NCBI RefSeq assembly: GCF_023156285.1
Contig: NZ_JAKZAJ010000001.1
Location: 806,001 to 870,000 of the forward strand
From: Marinobacter koreensis
Lineage (GTDB): Bacteria > Pseudomonadota > Gammaproteobacteria > Pseudomonadales > Oleiphilaceae
DNA: 64,000 bases
Reading direction: 5' to 3'
The position numbers were made by a program, and so were the translations under genes. Within the stretch, counting starts at the first letter, position 1. Each line of letters starts with the position of its first letter. Under the pieces are notes generated by a model. It saw only the letters and a list, made by a program, of their open reading frames with translations, made no database searches and had not been told where the DNA came from. Shown piece by piece: positions 41,994 through 51,830 of this stretch.

Positions 41994-44918
41994 ATGGCTG
42001 CAGTGATCGAGAACGCAACGCATCCGGCCTTTGAAAAGCTTCGCAGTCACCGGATCGGCACCCTGAATCTTGAGGTCGAGGAATATCGCCATAGAAAAAC
42101 GGGGGCGCGACACCTGCATCTTGCGGCAGATAATGACGAAAACGTGTTTTTCGTGGCTCTGCGTACCTTCCCGATGGACTCCACCGGGGTGGCGCATATC
42201 CTTGAGCACACGGCTCTGTGCGGCAGTGAGAAGTTCCCCGTGCGCGATCCGTTCTTCATGATGATTCGCCGCTCGCTCAACACCTTCATGAACGCGTTCA
42301 CCAGCAGTGACTGGACGGCGTACCCGTTTGCGAGCATGAACCGGAAGGATTTCGACAACCTGTTGTCCGTCTATCTTGATTCGGTCTTTTTCTCCTCACT
42401 CGATCCTCTGGATTTTGCCCAGGAAGGTCACCGACTGGAATTCGAGAAGCCGGAGGACCCGTCCACCGATCTGGTCTATCGCGGTGTCGTCTACAACGAG
42501 ATGAAAGGCGCCATGAGTTCGCCGACGTCCCAGCTCTGGCAGAACCTGAGCAGCAACCTGTTCCCGACCACCACCTACCACTACAACAGCGGTGGTGAAC
42601 CGGACCATATCGTTGATCTGAGCTATGACGATCTGGTGCGTTTCTACCGACATCATTACCATCCCAGTAATGCCATTTTCTGTACCTACGGCAATATTCC
42701 GGCCCACGAACATCACGAGCGCTTCGAAGAACTGGCGCTGAAACGTTTTGACCGACTGGACATCGAACTGCCCGTCCGTGACGAAAAGCGGATGTTCTCT
42801 CCCGTGCGTGTCGAACAGGGCTATGCCGTCAACGAAGGCGAGGGAACGGCGAACAAGACCCATATCGTCATGGGCTGGTTGCTGGGCCACAGCTTTGATC
42901 TCCTGGAGAACATGGAAGGGCAGCTCCTGTCGGCGGTATTGCTGGAGAACAGTGCCTCACCCCTGATGCGGGCACTGGAAACCACTGAGATCGGGCACGC
43001 ACCTTCGCCCATGTGCGGGCTGGAAGATTCCAATCGCGAGATGACGTTTGTCTGCGGCATCGAGGGGAGCGAACCGGAGAAGGTCCAGGAGCTGGAAACC
43101 CTTATTGAGACCACGCTTCAGCGGGTGGCCGACGACGGTGTCAGTGAGGAACGGTTGGAAGCCATTCTGCATCAGCTGGAATTGCATCAGCGGGAAATCG
43201 CGGGAGACCAGTTCCCGTATGGCCTCCAGTTGATCATGAGCGCGATCGCCCCGATGGTTCACGGAGGCGATCCGGTGGAATTGCTGGATCTTGAGCCGGT
43301 GCTGGCGACCCTGCGTGAGAAAATCAAGGACCCGGGGTATGTGCCGGATCTCGTCCGCCGCAAGCTGTTGGATAATCCGCATCGGGTCACCCTGACCCTG
43401 CGTCCGGACGAGAAACTGGAATCCCGTCGGCAGCAGGCGATTCGGGAGGCGCTGGCGAAGCGCAAGGCGGCGCTGTCTGAGGAAGAAACCCGGCAGATCG
43501 TGGAGCGGGCCCGGGCGCTGGAAGAGCGCCAGATGCGCAAGGATGACGATTCGATCCTGCCCAAGGTCGATCTTACCGACGTGCCGCTGCAGCTGCCCGA
43601 ACCGGAGAGCCGTTACGACGGTGACATTGCCGCGACCGTTTTTGCTCGGGGCACGAATGGATTGGTGTACGAGCAGGTTGTACTGCCGGTTCCTGCGCTC
43701 TCCGAAGAGGAGCTGCTGATTCTGCCTTACTACACCACGCTGATATCGGAGGTGGGATGTGGTGACCTGGATTACCTTCAGATGCAGGACCGTATCTCGG
43801 CGGAATCCGGTGGCATCAGTGCCGCATTCAGCGCCAAGGGTCGAATTGACGACATCCAGGATGTGTCCGGATACATCATCTTCAGCGGCAAGGCGCTCGC
43901 ACGTAACCGCAACCAACTGACCCGGTTGCTGCATGACGTCTACACCAGCGCCCGTTTTGACGAGCATGACCGTGTCCGGGAAATCATCGCCCAGATTCGA
44001 GCGCGCCGGGTCCAGGCGGTTACCGGCAGTGGCCATGCCCTGGCCATGGGGGCGGCTTCTCAGGGTGTGAGTGCCGGGGCGTGGCTCGCCTACCGGCTAG
44101 GTGGTCTGGCCGGTATCCGGGGAACCAAGACCCTTGATGAGGCCCTCAACGATCCTGCTGAGCTGGAAGCATTCTGCAACAGGCTGGCTGCGCTGCACGA
44201 CAGGATCCGGAATCAGCAGCGGCAGTTCCTGGTCATTGGCGAGGAAAACGAGCTGGGGCCAATGGTCGACGACCTGAAGTCCTGCTGGCAAGGCGAGCAG
44301 ACGGGAAGTGACGAACGCTGGGCAATGGATCCGGTGGACTACACGACCCGCGAAGCCTGGCTCACCTCGACGCAGGTGAATTTCTGCGCCAAGGCCTATC
44401 GGACGGTTCCGGTTGATCATCCGGATTCGGCTGCCTTGACGGTGCTGGGTGGCTTCCTGCGCAACGGCTACCTCCATCGCGCGATTCGTGAAAAAGGTGG
44501 TGCCTATGGTGGTGGCGCGGGTCAGGACAGCGTGAACGGCGTGTTCCGGTTCTTCTCCTACCGGGATCCCCGTCTCGGGGAAACCCTGGCGGACTTCGAC
44601 AAGGCTCTGGACTGGCTTCAGGAAACCGACCACGAGTATCAGGAACTGGAAGAATCCATACTGGGCGTTATCGGCCAGCTGGATCGGCCCCGGTCACCCG
44701 CTGGAGCGGCCCGCCACGCGTTTCACAACAAGCTGTTCGGTCGCACACCTGAACAGCGAGCCCGTTTCCGCGAGCGCGTTCTTTCGGTGACGCTGGACGA
44801 TCTCAAGCGGGTGGCCAGTACCTGGCTGAAGCCGGAACAGGCGAATACCGCCGTGGTGACCAGTACCGATAACCGTGACAAGGTGGAGTCGCTGGGACTG
44901 GCGATTCAGGAACTCTGA
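41994..44918 (+). CDS. M16C metalloprotease, PreP/presequence protease-like
   Basis: A 974-residue zinc peptidase of the PreP/falcilysin group. The inverted zinc motif HILEH is at about residues 66-70 (AHILEHTALCGS), with the distal Glu in YRGVVYNEMKGAMSSP. RSLNTFMNAFTSSDWTAYPF is typical for this group. The C-terminal half has the substrate-binding GGAYGGGAG motif. Length is normal for a one-chain double-clam-shell enzyme. It probably degrades peptides in the cytoplasm, as no signal peptide is visible. Confidence 0.93.
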   Translation: MAAVIENATHPAFEKLRSHRIGTLNLEVEEYRHRKTGARHLHLAADNDENVFFVALRTFPMDSTGVAHILEHTALCGSEKFPVRDPFFMMIRRSLNTFMNAFTSSDWTAYPFASMNRKDFDNLLSVYLDSVFFSSLDPLDFAQEGHRLEFEKPEDPSTDLVYRGVVYNEMKGAMSSPTSQLWQNLSSNLFPTTTYHYNSGGEPDHIVDLSYDDLVRFYRHHYHPSNAIFCTYGNIPAHEHHERFEELALKRFDRLDIELPVRDEKRMFSPVRVEQGYAVNEGEGTANKTHIVMGWLLGHSFDLLENMEGQLLSAVLLENSASPLMRALETTEIGHAPSPMCGLEDSNREMTFVCGIEGSEPEKVQELETLIETTLQRVADDGVSEERLEAILHQLELHQREIAGDQFPYGLQLIMSAIAPMVHGGDPVELLDLEPVLATLREKIKDPGYVPDLVRRKLLDNPHRVTLTLRPDEKLESRRQQAIREALAKRKAALSEEETRQIVERARALEERQMRKDDDSILPKVDLTDVPLQLPEPESRYDGDIAATVFARGTNGLVYEQVVLPVPALSEEELLILPYYTTLISEVGCGDLDYLQMQDRISAESGGISAAFSAKGRIDDIQDVSGYIIFSGKALARNRNQLTRLLHDVYTSARFDEHDRVREIIAQIRARRVQAVTGSGHALAMGAASQGVSAGAWLAYRLGGLAGIRGTKTLDEALNDPAELEAFCNRLAALHDRIRNQQRQFLVIGEENELGPMVDDLKSCWQGEQTGSDERWAMDPVDYTTREAWLTSTQVNFCAKAYRTVPVDHPDSAALTVLGGFLRNGYLHRAIREKGGAYGGGAGQDSVNGVFRFFSYRDPRLGETLADFDKALDWLQETDHEYQELEESILGVIGQLDRPRSPAGAARHAFHNKLFGRTPEQRARFRERVLSVTLDDLKRVASTWLKPEQANTAVVTSTDNRDKVESLGLAIQEL

Positions 44919-44973
44919 CGCCGGTTGGCGTATGGCGAGGCCCCGATGTGGGGCCTCATCCAGTCCGTCAGGC

Positions 44974-45789
44974 CTAGCGGTGGCGTTTCAGCCCGGTGGT
45001 GACCATGATCCGGGTGGAAATCTCCTCCACCGAGTAGGCCGTGGTATTCAGGTAGGGAATTCGCTCCCGTCGATACATCAATTCGATCTCTTCCACTTCG
45101 TGCATGCACTGCTGGATGGACGAGTAACGGGAGTTGGGTCGTCGTTCGTTGCGGATGACCGCGAGGCGTTCCGGGTCAATGGTCAGGCCGAAGAGTTTTT
45201 CCCGATGGGGTCTCAGGGTGCCCGGCATGCGCTGGTCGGCCAGATCTTCCTCGGTGATCGGATAGTTGGCGGCCTTGATGCCGTACTGAAGTGCCAGGTA
45301 GAGACAGGTCGGTGTTTTGCCGCTGCGCGAGGCACCGATCAGGATCAGGTCCGCCTCGTCGTAATACCGGGTCCGGGCACCGTCGTCGTTGTCCAGCGCG
45401 AAATTCACCGCATTGATACGACGTTCATAGCTGCCCGAATGGTTGATCGCATGGCTCTTTCCCACGCTGTAGGACGAAGACGATTGCAGCTCCTGCTCCA
45501 GCGGATTCAGGAAGGTCCCGAAGATATCCACCATGAATCCGTCGGCCCGGGATATGATGTCCCGGATCTGGCTGTCCACGATGGTGTCGAAGACCAGCGG
45601 ACGATCGCCGTCGATCTCGGCGGCCTTGTTGATGCGGGTTACCATTTCCCGGGCTTTCTCTTCATCGTCGATGTAGGGCACCGTGACCCGCTCGAAATCA
45701 ATCTTCTCGAATTGGGCCAGAAGGGCGTGCCCGAGCGCTTCCGCGGTCAGGCCGGTGCCGTCGGATATAAAGAAGGCAGTGCGTTTCAT
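44974..45789 (-). CDS. ppsR: PEP synthase regulatory protein (bifunctional kinase/phosphorylase)
   Basis: A 271-residue DUF299-family protein that uses ADP to phosphorylate and inactivate PEP synthase and uses phosphate to reactivate it. Family marks are the N-terminal [12 protein letters not shown], the P-loop-like ASRSGKTPT (about 152-160), and SRYSSIQQC near the C-terminus. It is divergent from ppsA, 179 bp away, matching the known functional pair. Confidence 0.95.
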   Translation of the reverse strand: MKRTAFFISDGTGLTAEALGHALLAQFEKIDFERVTVPYIDDEEKAREMVTRINKAAEIDGDRPLVFDTIVDSQIRDIISRADGFMVDIFGTFLNPLEQELQSSSSYSVGKSHAINHSGSYERRINAVNFALDNDDGARTRYYDEADLILIGASRSGKTPTCLYLALQYGIKAANYPITEEDLADQRMPGTLRPHREKLFGLTIDPERLAVIRNERRPNSRYSSIQQCMHEVEEIELMYRRERIPYLNTTAYSVEEISTRIMVTTGLKRHR

Positions 45790-45968
45790 GCTGTTGTATC
45801 CCAGTTCAAATTTTCCGGTGAGGCCGCAAGGTCCCTAGGTAATTTCCGCAGGTTAAAGTATCATACACGCCAAGTTCGAGACTCCGCAGTGGATATTGCC
45901 CGCATTTGCCGCTGAATATCGCTGGACCGGTTATGCTCTTTGCTTCACAGACTCAAGGGAGACGTGCT

Positions 45969-48341
45969 TTGGAAGATTACATCATCTGGTTTGACCACCT
46001 CGGAATGTCGGATGTCGACCGGGTCGGCGGAAAGAATGCCTCTCTGGGCGAAATGATCAGTAATCTCGCCAATGCCGGTGTTACTGTACCTGGTGGTTTT
46101 GCCACGACGGCTCATGCCTACCGCGAATTTCTGGCCACCGACGGGCTCAAGGACAAGATCGACGAGGCACTGGACAAGCTTGATGTAAACGATGTGAACG
46201 AGCTGGCCCGCGTTGGCTCCCAGATTCGCCAGTGGATTATCGACACCGATTTCCCCGAAGTTCTGGATCAGTCGCTCAAAGAGGCTTACGCCAAGCTGCA
46301 AAACGGTAACGAGCATATGGCGGTTGCCGTTCGTTCATCTGCAACGGCAGAAGACCTGCCGGATGCCTCATTTGCCGGCCAGCAGGAGACGTTCCTGAAC
46401 GTGGTTGGTCTGCAGCAGGTGCGGCGTTCGGTCAAGGAGGTGTTTGCCTCACTGTTCAATGATCGCGCCATTTCCTATCGGGTGCATCACGGGTTTGATC
46501 ACAAGCTTGTGGCCCTGTCTGCCGGCATCCAGAAAATGGTGCGCAGTGAAACGGCCGCCAGTGGCGTAATGTTCACGCTGGACACCGAGTCCGGTTTCCG
46601 GGATGTGGTGTTCATTACAGCCTCCTACGGGCTGGGTGAAACCGTCGTTCAGGGTGCCGTTAACCCGGATGAATTCTATGTACACAAGCCGACCCTGGAA
46701 GCGGGCCGGCCGGCCGTGCTGCGCCGGAATCTGGGCAGCAAGGCGATCAAGATGGTCTACCATTCCAATCCGGATGAAGGCGAGTTCGTCGAGACCGTGA
46801 AGGTTGCCCACGAAGATCGTGACCGTTTCTCCATTACCGATGCGGAAGTGGAAGAGCTGGCCAAGCAGGCCATGATCATCGAGAAACACTACAACCGTCC
46901 GATGGATATCGAGTGGGCCAAAGACGGTGATGATGGCCGGATCTACATCGTTCAGGCCCGTCCGGAAACGGTGAAGAGCCGTGCCTCTGCCAACGTCATG
47001 GAACGTTACCTGCTCAAAGAGACCGGTAAGGTCCTGGTGGAAGGGCGTAGTATCGGCCATAAGATCGGCAGCGGCCCGGTCAAGATCATTACCAGTATCA
47101 ATGAAATGGACCGGGTCCAGCCCGGTGATGTGCTGGTGACGGACATGACCGACCCGGATTGGGAGCCGGTTATGAAGCGGGCTTCTGCGATTGTCACCGA
47201 TCGTGGTGGCCGGACCTGCCACGCGGCCATCATAGCCCGTGAGCTGGGTATTCCGGCGGTTGTCGGTTGCGGTGATGCCACCGAAATTCTGAAGGATGGC
47301 CAGCAGGTCACCGTGTCCTGTGCCGAGGGCGATACCGGCATGATTTATGAGGGCGCGCTGGACTTCGAGCTGCGTGAAAACACCGTGGATTCCATGCCGA
47401 ACATCCCGTTCAAGATCATGATGAACGTGGGTAACCCGGACCGGGCCTTCGATTTTCAGGCGCTGCCCAACGAAGGCGTTGGTCTTGCCCGTCTGGAGTT
47501 CATCATCAACCGGATGATCGGTGTTCACCCGAAAGCGCTGCTCAACTTCGACGGACTGCCGCGGGATATCAAGCAAACCGTCGAAAAGCGGATTGCTGGT
47601 TACTCATCGCCCGTCGACTTCTACGTGGACAAGCTGGTGGAAGGTATCTCCACGCTGGCTGCTGCGTTTGCACCGAAGAAGGTCATCGTGCGTCTGTCGG
47701 ACTTCAAGTCCAACGAGTATGCCAACCTGATCGGCGGAACCCTGTACGAGCCGGACGAGGAAAACCCGATGCTGGGCTTCCGCGGCGCATCTCGCTACAT
47801 TTCCGATACCTTCCGCGATTGTTTCGAGCTCGAATGTCGTGCCCTCAAGAAGGTGCGTAACGACATGGGCCTGACCAACGTGGAGGTGATGGTGCCGTTC
47901 GTCCGGACTGTAGGCGAGGCCGAGCAGGTGGTGAACCTGCTGGCAGAGAATGGCCTGAAGCGGGGCGACAACGGACTTCGGGTTATCATGATGTGTGAGC
48001 TTCCGGCCAATGCGTTGCTTGCAGACCAGTTCCTCGAACACTTCGATGGCTTCTCCATCGGCTCCAATGACCTGACCCAGCTGACCCTGGGGCTGGATCG
48101 GGATTCCGGCATCATTGCCCACCTGTTCGATGAGCGGAATGAAGCGGTCAAAGCTCTGCTTTCCAATGCGATTCAGGCGTGCCGGAAGGCTGGCAAGTAC
48201 ATCGGTATCTGTGGCCAGGGACCGTCTGACCATCCGGATCTGGCGAAGTGGCTGATGGACCACGGGATTGATTCTGTGTCTCTGAACCCGGATTCGGTCC
48301 TCGATACCTGGTTCTTCCTGGCTGATGAGAAGATCGACTGA
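45969..48341 (+). CDS. ppsA: Phosphoenolpyruvate synthase
   Basis: A 790-residue enzyme that converts pyruvate and ATP to PEP for gluconeogenesis. TTG at 45969 is proposed: it has GGGAGA upstream and gives the conserved N-terminus [25 protein letters not shown] at normal length. An ATG-type extension at 45906 would add 21 unconserved residues. The N-terminal ATP-grasp domain, the phosphohistidine domain ([18 protein letters not shown], His about 420) and the C-terminal TIM barrel ([13 protein letters not shown]; final [11 protein letters not shown]) are complete. The regulator PpsR is encoded divergently. Confidence 0.95.
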   Translation: MEDYIIWFDHLGMSDVDRVGGKNASLGEMISNLANAGVTVPGGFATTAHAYREFLATDGLKDKIDEALDKLDVNDVNELARVGSQIRQWIIDTDFPEVLDQSLKEAYAKLQNGNEHMAVAVRSSATAEDLPDASFAGQQETFLNVVGLQQVRRSVKEVFASLFNDRAISYRVHHGFDHKLVALSAGIQKMVRSETAASGVMFTLDTESGFRDVVFITASYGLGETVVQGAVNPDEFYVHKPTLEAGRPAVLRRNLGSKAIKMVYHSNPDEGEFVETVKVAHEDRDRFSITDAEVEELAKQAMIIEKHYNRPMDIEWAKDGDDGRIYIVQARPETVKSRASANVMERYLLKETGKVLVEGRSIGHKIGSGPVKIITSINEMDRVQPGDVLVTDMTDPDWEPVMKRASAIVTDRGGRTCHAAIIARELGIPAVVGCGDATEILKDGQQVTVSCAEGDTGMIYEGALDFELRENTVDSMPNIPFKIMMNVGNPDRAFDFQALPNEGVGLARLEFIINRMIGVHPKALLNFDGLPRDIKQTVEKRIAGYSSPVDFYVDKLVEGISTLAAAFAPKKVIVRLSDFKSNEYANLIGGTLYEPDEENPMLGFRGASRYISDTFRDCFELECRALKKVRNDMGLTNVEVMVPFVRTVGEAEQVVNLLAENGLKRGDNGLRVIMMCELPANALLADQFLEHFDGFSIGSNDLTQLTLGLDRDSGIIAHLFDERNEAVKALLSNAIQACRKAGKYIGICGQGPSDHPDLAKWLMDHGIDSVSLNPDSVLDTWFFLADEKID

Positions 48342-48371
48342 ATTCACTTGAGGAAAATGGAGAGTAACGCA

Positions 48372-48851
48372 GTGGCTGATATCATAACTCCGGACCTGTG
48401 CGACGAATTTCCGGAAGTGCAGGTGGTTGAGCCTGGCTTCAATAACTACGGTGGTATCAAGGCATTTGGCGGTGAGATTGTCACCGTCAAGTGCTTCGAA
48501 GACAATTCCGTCGTTAAGGAGCAGGTGGGACAGCCCGGAAACGGGCGGGTCATGGTGGTCGACGGCGGTGCGTCACGCCGTAACGCGCTTCTTGGGGATA
48601 TGCTGGCTGAGAAGGCAGCCAGCAATGGCTGGGCAGGCCTGATTATTTACGGTTGCATCCGTGATGTCGACGAGATCGGCCAGACCCAGTTGGGCGTCCA
48701 GGCTCTGGGTACCATTCCCCGGAAGACCGAAAAGCGGGGTATCGGCGACCTGAATGTGCCGGTGACCTTCCATGGCGTCACCTTCTATCCGGGGCAGTAC
48801 GTCTATGCGGATAATAACGGCATTGTGGTCTCTGAAAAGCCGTTGGTGTAA
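48372..48851 (+). CDS. rraA: Ribonuclease E activity regulator RraA
   Basis: A 159-residue RraA-fold protein that in E. coli binds and inhibits RNase E. GTG at 48372 with GGAGAG upstream gives the usual start near [13 protein letters not shown] at 48357 would add five residues. [30 protein letters not shown] and [10 protein letters not shown] are the family motifs. It lies 30 bp after ppsA and may be transcribed with it. RNase E itself is encoded in this window at 51831-54974. Confidence 0.93.
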   Translation: MADIITPDLCDEFPEVQVVEPGFNNYGGIKAFGGEIVTVKCFEDNSVVKEQVGQPGNGRVMVVDGGASRRNALLGDMLAEKAASNGWAGLIIYGCIRDVDEIGQTQLGVQALGTIPRKTEKRGIGDLNVPVTFHGVTFYPGQYVYADNNGIVVSEKPLV

Positions 48852-48875
48852 CCGCACGGTCTGACGCGCTCTGAC

Positions 48876-48905
48876 AAAAAGGCGGCCAACTGGCCGCCTT
48901 TTTTA
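48876..48905. terminator. Bidirectional terminator between rraA and the PilZ gene
   Basis: A perfect 7-bp stem GGCGGCC / GGCCGCC (48881-48887, 48892-48898) has an AACT loop, A5 on the left and T7 on the right. It lies between two convergent genes and touches the PilZ stop codon. Confidence 0.88.
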
Positions 48906-49196
48906 TTACCGGGTAACTTCGATGATATTCGTGCCGAGAAGGAATCCGTCCCCCTCCGGTTCGCAGCGAACCACCTCGCAAACAGCCTCCAGGGGTGGGA
49001 ACTGATCGCTGGATGGCTTGAGAACCGTGTTCAGTTCCTCACCGATGGCGATCTGTTGCTGCACAAACAGTTGCATGCCGGTGGCGCTCAGGTCGCGACA
49101 GGTTCCGGAAATGGTGTTCCCGGAGCTGTCCGTGATCTCGATAGAGCTGTTCACCTGCATGCGGTGGAAGTCACGCTTTTCGGAATAGTCCTTCAT
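48906..49196 (-). CDS. PilZ domain protein
   Basis: A 96-residue single-domain PilZ protein. The c-di-GMP-binding features are present: an Arg-rich entry (KRDFHRMQ, about 7-14) and the DLSATGMQL segment matching [DN]-x-S-x-x-G (about 36-44). Binding should change its interaction with a partner, probably in motility or envelope control. The stop lies inside the T-run of the shared terminator. It is 3 bp downstream of the SH3 protein gene on the same strand, so the two are likely co-transcribed. Confidence 0.88.
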   Translation of the reverse strand: MKDYSEKRDFHRMQVNSSIEITDSSGNTISGTCRDLSATGMQLFVQQQIAIGEELNTVLKPSSDQFPPLEAVCEVVRCEPEGDGFLLGTNIIEVTR

Positions 49197-49199
49197 CGT

Positions 49200-49868
49200 T
49201 TATGCCCAGTTGTCGGTTTTCCTTGTCGGTTTGAGCATCGGAATGATCAGGGCCAGGAGTACGCCACCGAAAACCAGTCCGGCTCCCAGAAGCATGAAGT
49301 CAGATTCTTTACTGGCTTCAAGCCGTTCCTTTTCAGCGGTGAGCACTTCCAGATCGTTTCGGAGCTTCTGGTTTTCCTGGCTCAACTCGCGGTTCCTACG
49401 GTCCAGATTAATGGAGTCTGCGGCCACTTTCTTGATCCGCGTGAGTTCCTTCTGGAGCTCCTGGGACCGGTCGGAGAGATTGGATTCAGCACTCTCGAGC
49501 TTGTCCCTCTCATCCGTTACCTTGGTCAGCTGTTCCTTGACCTGGGAGAGCTCGTTTCGGGTCTGCTCCAGCTGCCGGTTGGCCTGCTTCAGGCGATCCG
49601 CAGCAATGGGGGTATTGCTCAGATATTGGCTTGAAACCCAGCCCTCGGTGCCTTTGGGCGTCCGGACCTTGGTGAAACTGTCGCCCTCCTGGAGGACCTC
49701 CAGTGCGGTTCCGCTTGGCAATGCGTTCTCGATGATGCGGTATTGGGTTCCCGCTCCAGAACGCACCGGGAGGTAGAGCTTGTCGTCCACCCAGACTGTC
49801 CGGGCTTGCGCGGCTTGAATGCTGGTGATGATAAGTAACAGACCAATGAGCAGTCGAAAAGGCGTCAC
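49200..49868 (-). CDS. SH3 domain protein, YgiM-like
   Basis: A 222-residue envelope protein. The signal peptide (LLIGLLLIITSIQAAQA) is followed by a bacterial SH3 domain (about 25-90, VRSGAGTQYRIIENALPSG ... GWVSSQYLS), a long coiled coil (about 90-190), and a C-terminal membrane anchor (FMLLGAGLVFGGVLLALIIP) with a basic tail. This is the TIGR04211/YgiM layout. GTG at 49868 is the start. Its function is not established; cell-envelope or peptidoglycan sensing is plausible. Confidence 0.87.
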   Translation of the reverse strand: MTPFRLLIGLLLIITSIQAAQARTVWVDDKLYLPVRSGAGTQYRIIENALPSGTALEVLQEGDSFTKVRTPKGTEGWVSSQYLSNTPIAADRLKQANRQLEQTRNELSQVKEQLTKVTDERDKLESAESNLSDRSQELQKELTRIKKVAADSINLDRRNRELSQENQKLRNDLEVLTAEKERLEASKESDFMLLGAGLVFGGVLLALIIPMLKPTRKTDNWA

Positions 49869-49986
49869 GGATTACGTTCCCTGCGTTTGACGATTAAAAG
49901 ATGATCAGATTTTAAGGCCGCAATTTTGTCACAGATGACCGGCCAATCAAGCTGGCCACCATTACAATACGCTCATTCTCCAGAGG

Positions 49987-50289
49987 TCACGGCAAAACCA
50001 GCTTGAACGGCTTCACAGTGACGTTCTGATAAACTCCTGCTTCGACGTAGGGATCCTGGTCTGCCCAGGTCTGAGCCGACTCCAGGGAGTCGAACTCGGC
50101 AACCACCAGGCTACCAGTGAAGCCTGCTTCTCCGGGATCCGGAGAGTCAATCGCAGGGTGAGGGCCCGCAATCAGCAATCGCCCTTCCGCGTTGAGGGCC
50201 TCAAGGCGCTCAAGGTGTGCAGCCCGGGCGGTTTTGCGAAATGGCAGGCTGTTTTCAACGTCTTGGCTGATGATAGCGTAATACATCAT
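49987..50289 (-). CDS. yciI: YciI family protein
   Basis: A 100-residue ferredoxin-like-fold protein. It keeps the family motifs [11 protein letters not shown] with its conserved His, [44 protein letters not shown] and [15 protein letters not shown] at 50286 is an alternative start. YciI-like proteins have been proposed as small enzymes or binding proteins; no reaction is proven. It is divergent from the PHP gene. Confidence 0.9.
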   Translation of the reverse strand: MMYYAIISQDVENSLPFRKTARAAHLERLEALNAEGRLLIAGPHPAIDSPDPGEAGFTGSLVVAEFDSLESAQTWADQDPYVEAGVYQNVTVKPFKLVLP

Positions 50290-50406
50290 AGTCTCCGATC
50301 AATGTGCGGGAGCCAGCCGGGGCCCACGGACAATACAGATTGAGGCGAGGCTGATAGACTGCAGTGAGCAAGCGCACACCGTCTAACAACCGATCCGGAA
50401 TTTATC

Positions 50407-51300
50407 GTGACTATACCGCAAGCCCCGTCTTTGTGCATTGATCTGCATTGCCATAGTACCGCCTCGGATGGTGCTCTCTCGCCAGGCGAGCTGGTTGCCC
50501 GCGCCGGTGAGCGCGGTGTCAGTCACCTGGCGCTGACGGATCACGATACGCTGGGCGGCCTTGAAGAGGCCAGGGTGGCAGCCGCCGAAAGGTCCATGGT
50601 TCTGATCAATGGAATTGAGCTGTCCTGTCTCTGGAAGGGGCGCACGATTCACATTGTCGGTCTGGACTTTGATGCTGAGGATCCGGGGTTTCAGGCCTGC
50701 GTTCATCAGCAGACTGAGAACCGTTGGGCCAGGGCCGCAATGATTGAGGAGCGCCTCAGTCGGCTCAAGGTTTCAGGCTTGCTTGACCGGGCCACGGAGA
50801 AGGCTGGAGGGGAGGTCCCTGGTCGCCCGCACTTCGCCGAGGTTCTGGTTGATGCGGGTGTGGTGAGAAACCCCGCGCAGGCATTCAAACGATATCTCGG
50901 TGCGGGCAAGCCAGGCGATGTGCGTGCTTACTGGCCAGATCTCGAAGACGTCGTGCACTGGATTGTGGCGGCTGGTGGTATTGCTGTTTTGGCCCATCCG
51001 CGAAAGTACAAGCTGACGGCAACCAAGCTACGGGATCTCACGCGGGATTTCATGGCGGCGGGAGGACGCGGCATCGAGGTTGTAACCTCCGGCCAGTCCA
51101 GTGGTGATCTCGGTTTTCTCGCCGACTTGTGTTTCCAGAAAGGGCTATGGGCCTCCCAGGGAAGTGATTTCCATTTTCCCGGGGCACCCTGGTGTGAGCT
51201 GGGCCATATCATGAAAATGCCAGACCGGCTGGAGCCGGTCTGGCATCATTTCAGAACACCTGTTTCTCTGGAGCCCGGGCTGACTCAGTCCGGAGCGTGA
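50407..51300 (+). CDS. PHP domain phosphoesterase (RNase AM / YciV type)
   Basis: A 297-residue metal-dependent phosphoesterase of the TrpH/YciV family. Metal ligands are visible in LHCHSTASDG (about 13-22), LTDHDTLGG, NGIELSC, GRPHFAE, LAHPRKY and the final QGSDFHFPG. E. coli YciV (RNase AM) is a 5'-3' exoribonuclease that matures rRNA 5' ends, so a similar role is likely. GTG at 50407 is the start. Next to yciI, as in other gammaproteobacteria. Its end overlaps the convergent UPF0149 gene by 16 bp. Confidence 0.88.
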   Translation: MTIPQAPSLCIDLHCHSTASDGALSPGELVARAGERGVSHLALTDHDTLGGLEEARVAAAERSMVLINGIELSCLWKGRTIHIVGLDFDAEDPGFQACVHQQTENRWARAAMIEERLSRLKVSGLLDRATEKAGGEVPGRPHFAEVLVDAGVVRNPAQAFKRYLGAGKPGDVRAYWPDLEDVVHWIVAAGGIAVLAHPRKYKLTATKLRDLTRDFMAAGGRGIEVVTSGQSSGDLGFLADLCFQKGLWASQGSDFHFPGAPWCELGHIMKMPDRLEPVWHHFRTPVSLEPGLTQSGA

Positions 51301-51827
51301 AACAGGAGGTAGAGGTCGGTCACCGAGTCCGGAATGGCGTCCGCCATCTGACGTGACAGCTTTTCGCTGTTGCGGACTTTCTGGAAGTCCTCGTCATCGA
51401 ACAGGCCGGAGAGCGTCAGCATCGGCACCAGCAGGTCTGCGGTCTCCTCTTCGCTGGCGGCTTCGACCCAGTCTTCCTCGTGTTCAAGGAAGGTATCGAC
51501 AAAGCCGGCACACCAGTTCTCCAGTGCGTTCATCGGGTCGCCGTCTTCCGGCTCCGGGAGTTCCAGTGCCTGTCCCATGTCCAGAGAGTGGGCCAGCTCT
51601 TCCGCCAGTTTGGTGACGCAGCGCCCGAACACCTCCGGAATACCCTGGTCAGGCACCTGGTCGGTGCCTGTTGCCAGCCGGAAGATGGCTTGCGTATCCA
51701 GACCGACCGGCCCGACGACGCTGGCGCAGACAACCCCGTGCAGGCCAAAGAAATCCAGGGCATCATCGCCCCAGGGCTCCGCAAACAGAATGTCTTCCAG
51801 CGCTTCGATCTCGGTATTGGACAGCAT
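51285..51827 (-). CDS. UPF0149 / YecA family protein
   Basis: A 180-residue acidic, helical protein of the UPF0149 (YecA/YgfB) family. Marks are LDFFGLHGVVCASVVGP (about 24-40) and NALENWCAGFVDTF (about 100-113). The family's second part, LVPMLTLSGL, is also present. No SEC-C zinc tail is seen. Function unknown. It ends 16 bp inside the convergent PHP gene and starts 3 bp after the rne stop on the same strand, so it may be read with rne. Confidence 0.85.
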   Translation of the reverse strand: MLSNTEIEALEDILFAEPWGDDALDFFGLHGVVCASVVGPVGLDTQAIFRLATGTDQVPDQGIPEVFGRCVTKLAEELAHSLDMGQALELPEPEDGDPMNALENWCAGFVDTFLEHEEDWVEAASEEETADLLVPMLTLSGLFDDEDFQKVRNSEKLSRQMADAIPDSVTDLYLLFHAPD

Positions 51828-51830
51828 TAA

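Noticed and set aside
46449..47576. Minus-strand open frame of 375 codons opposite ppsA
   Set aside because: Antisense shadow of ppsA, with no recognisable protein features.
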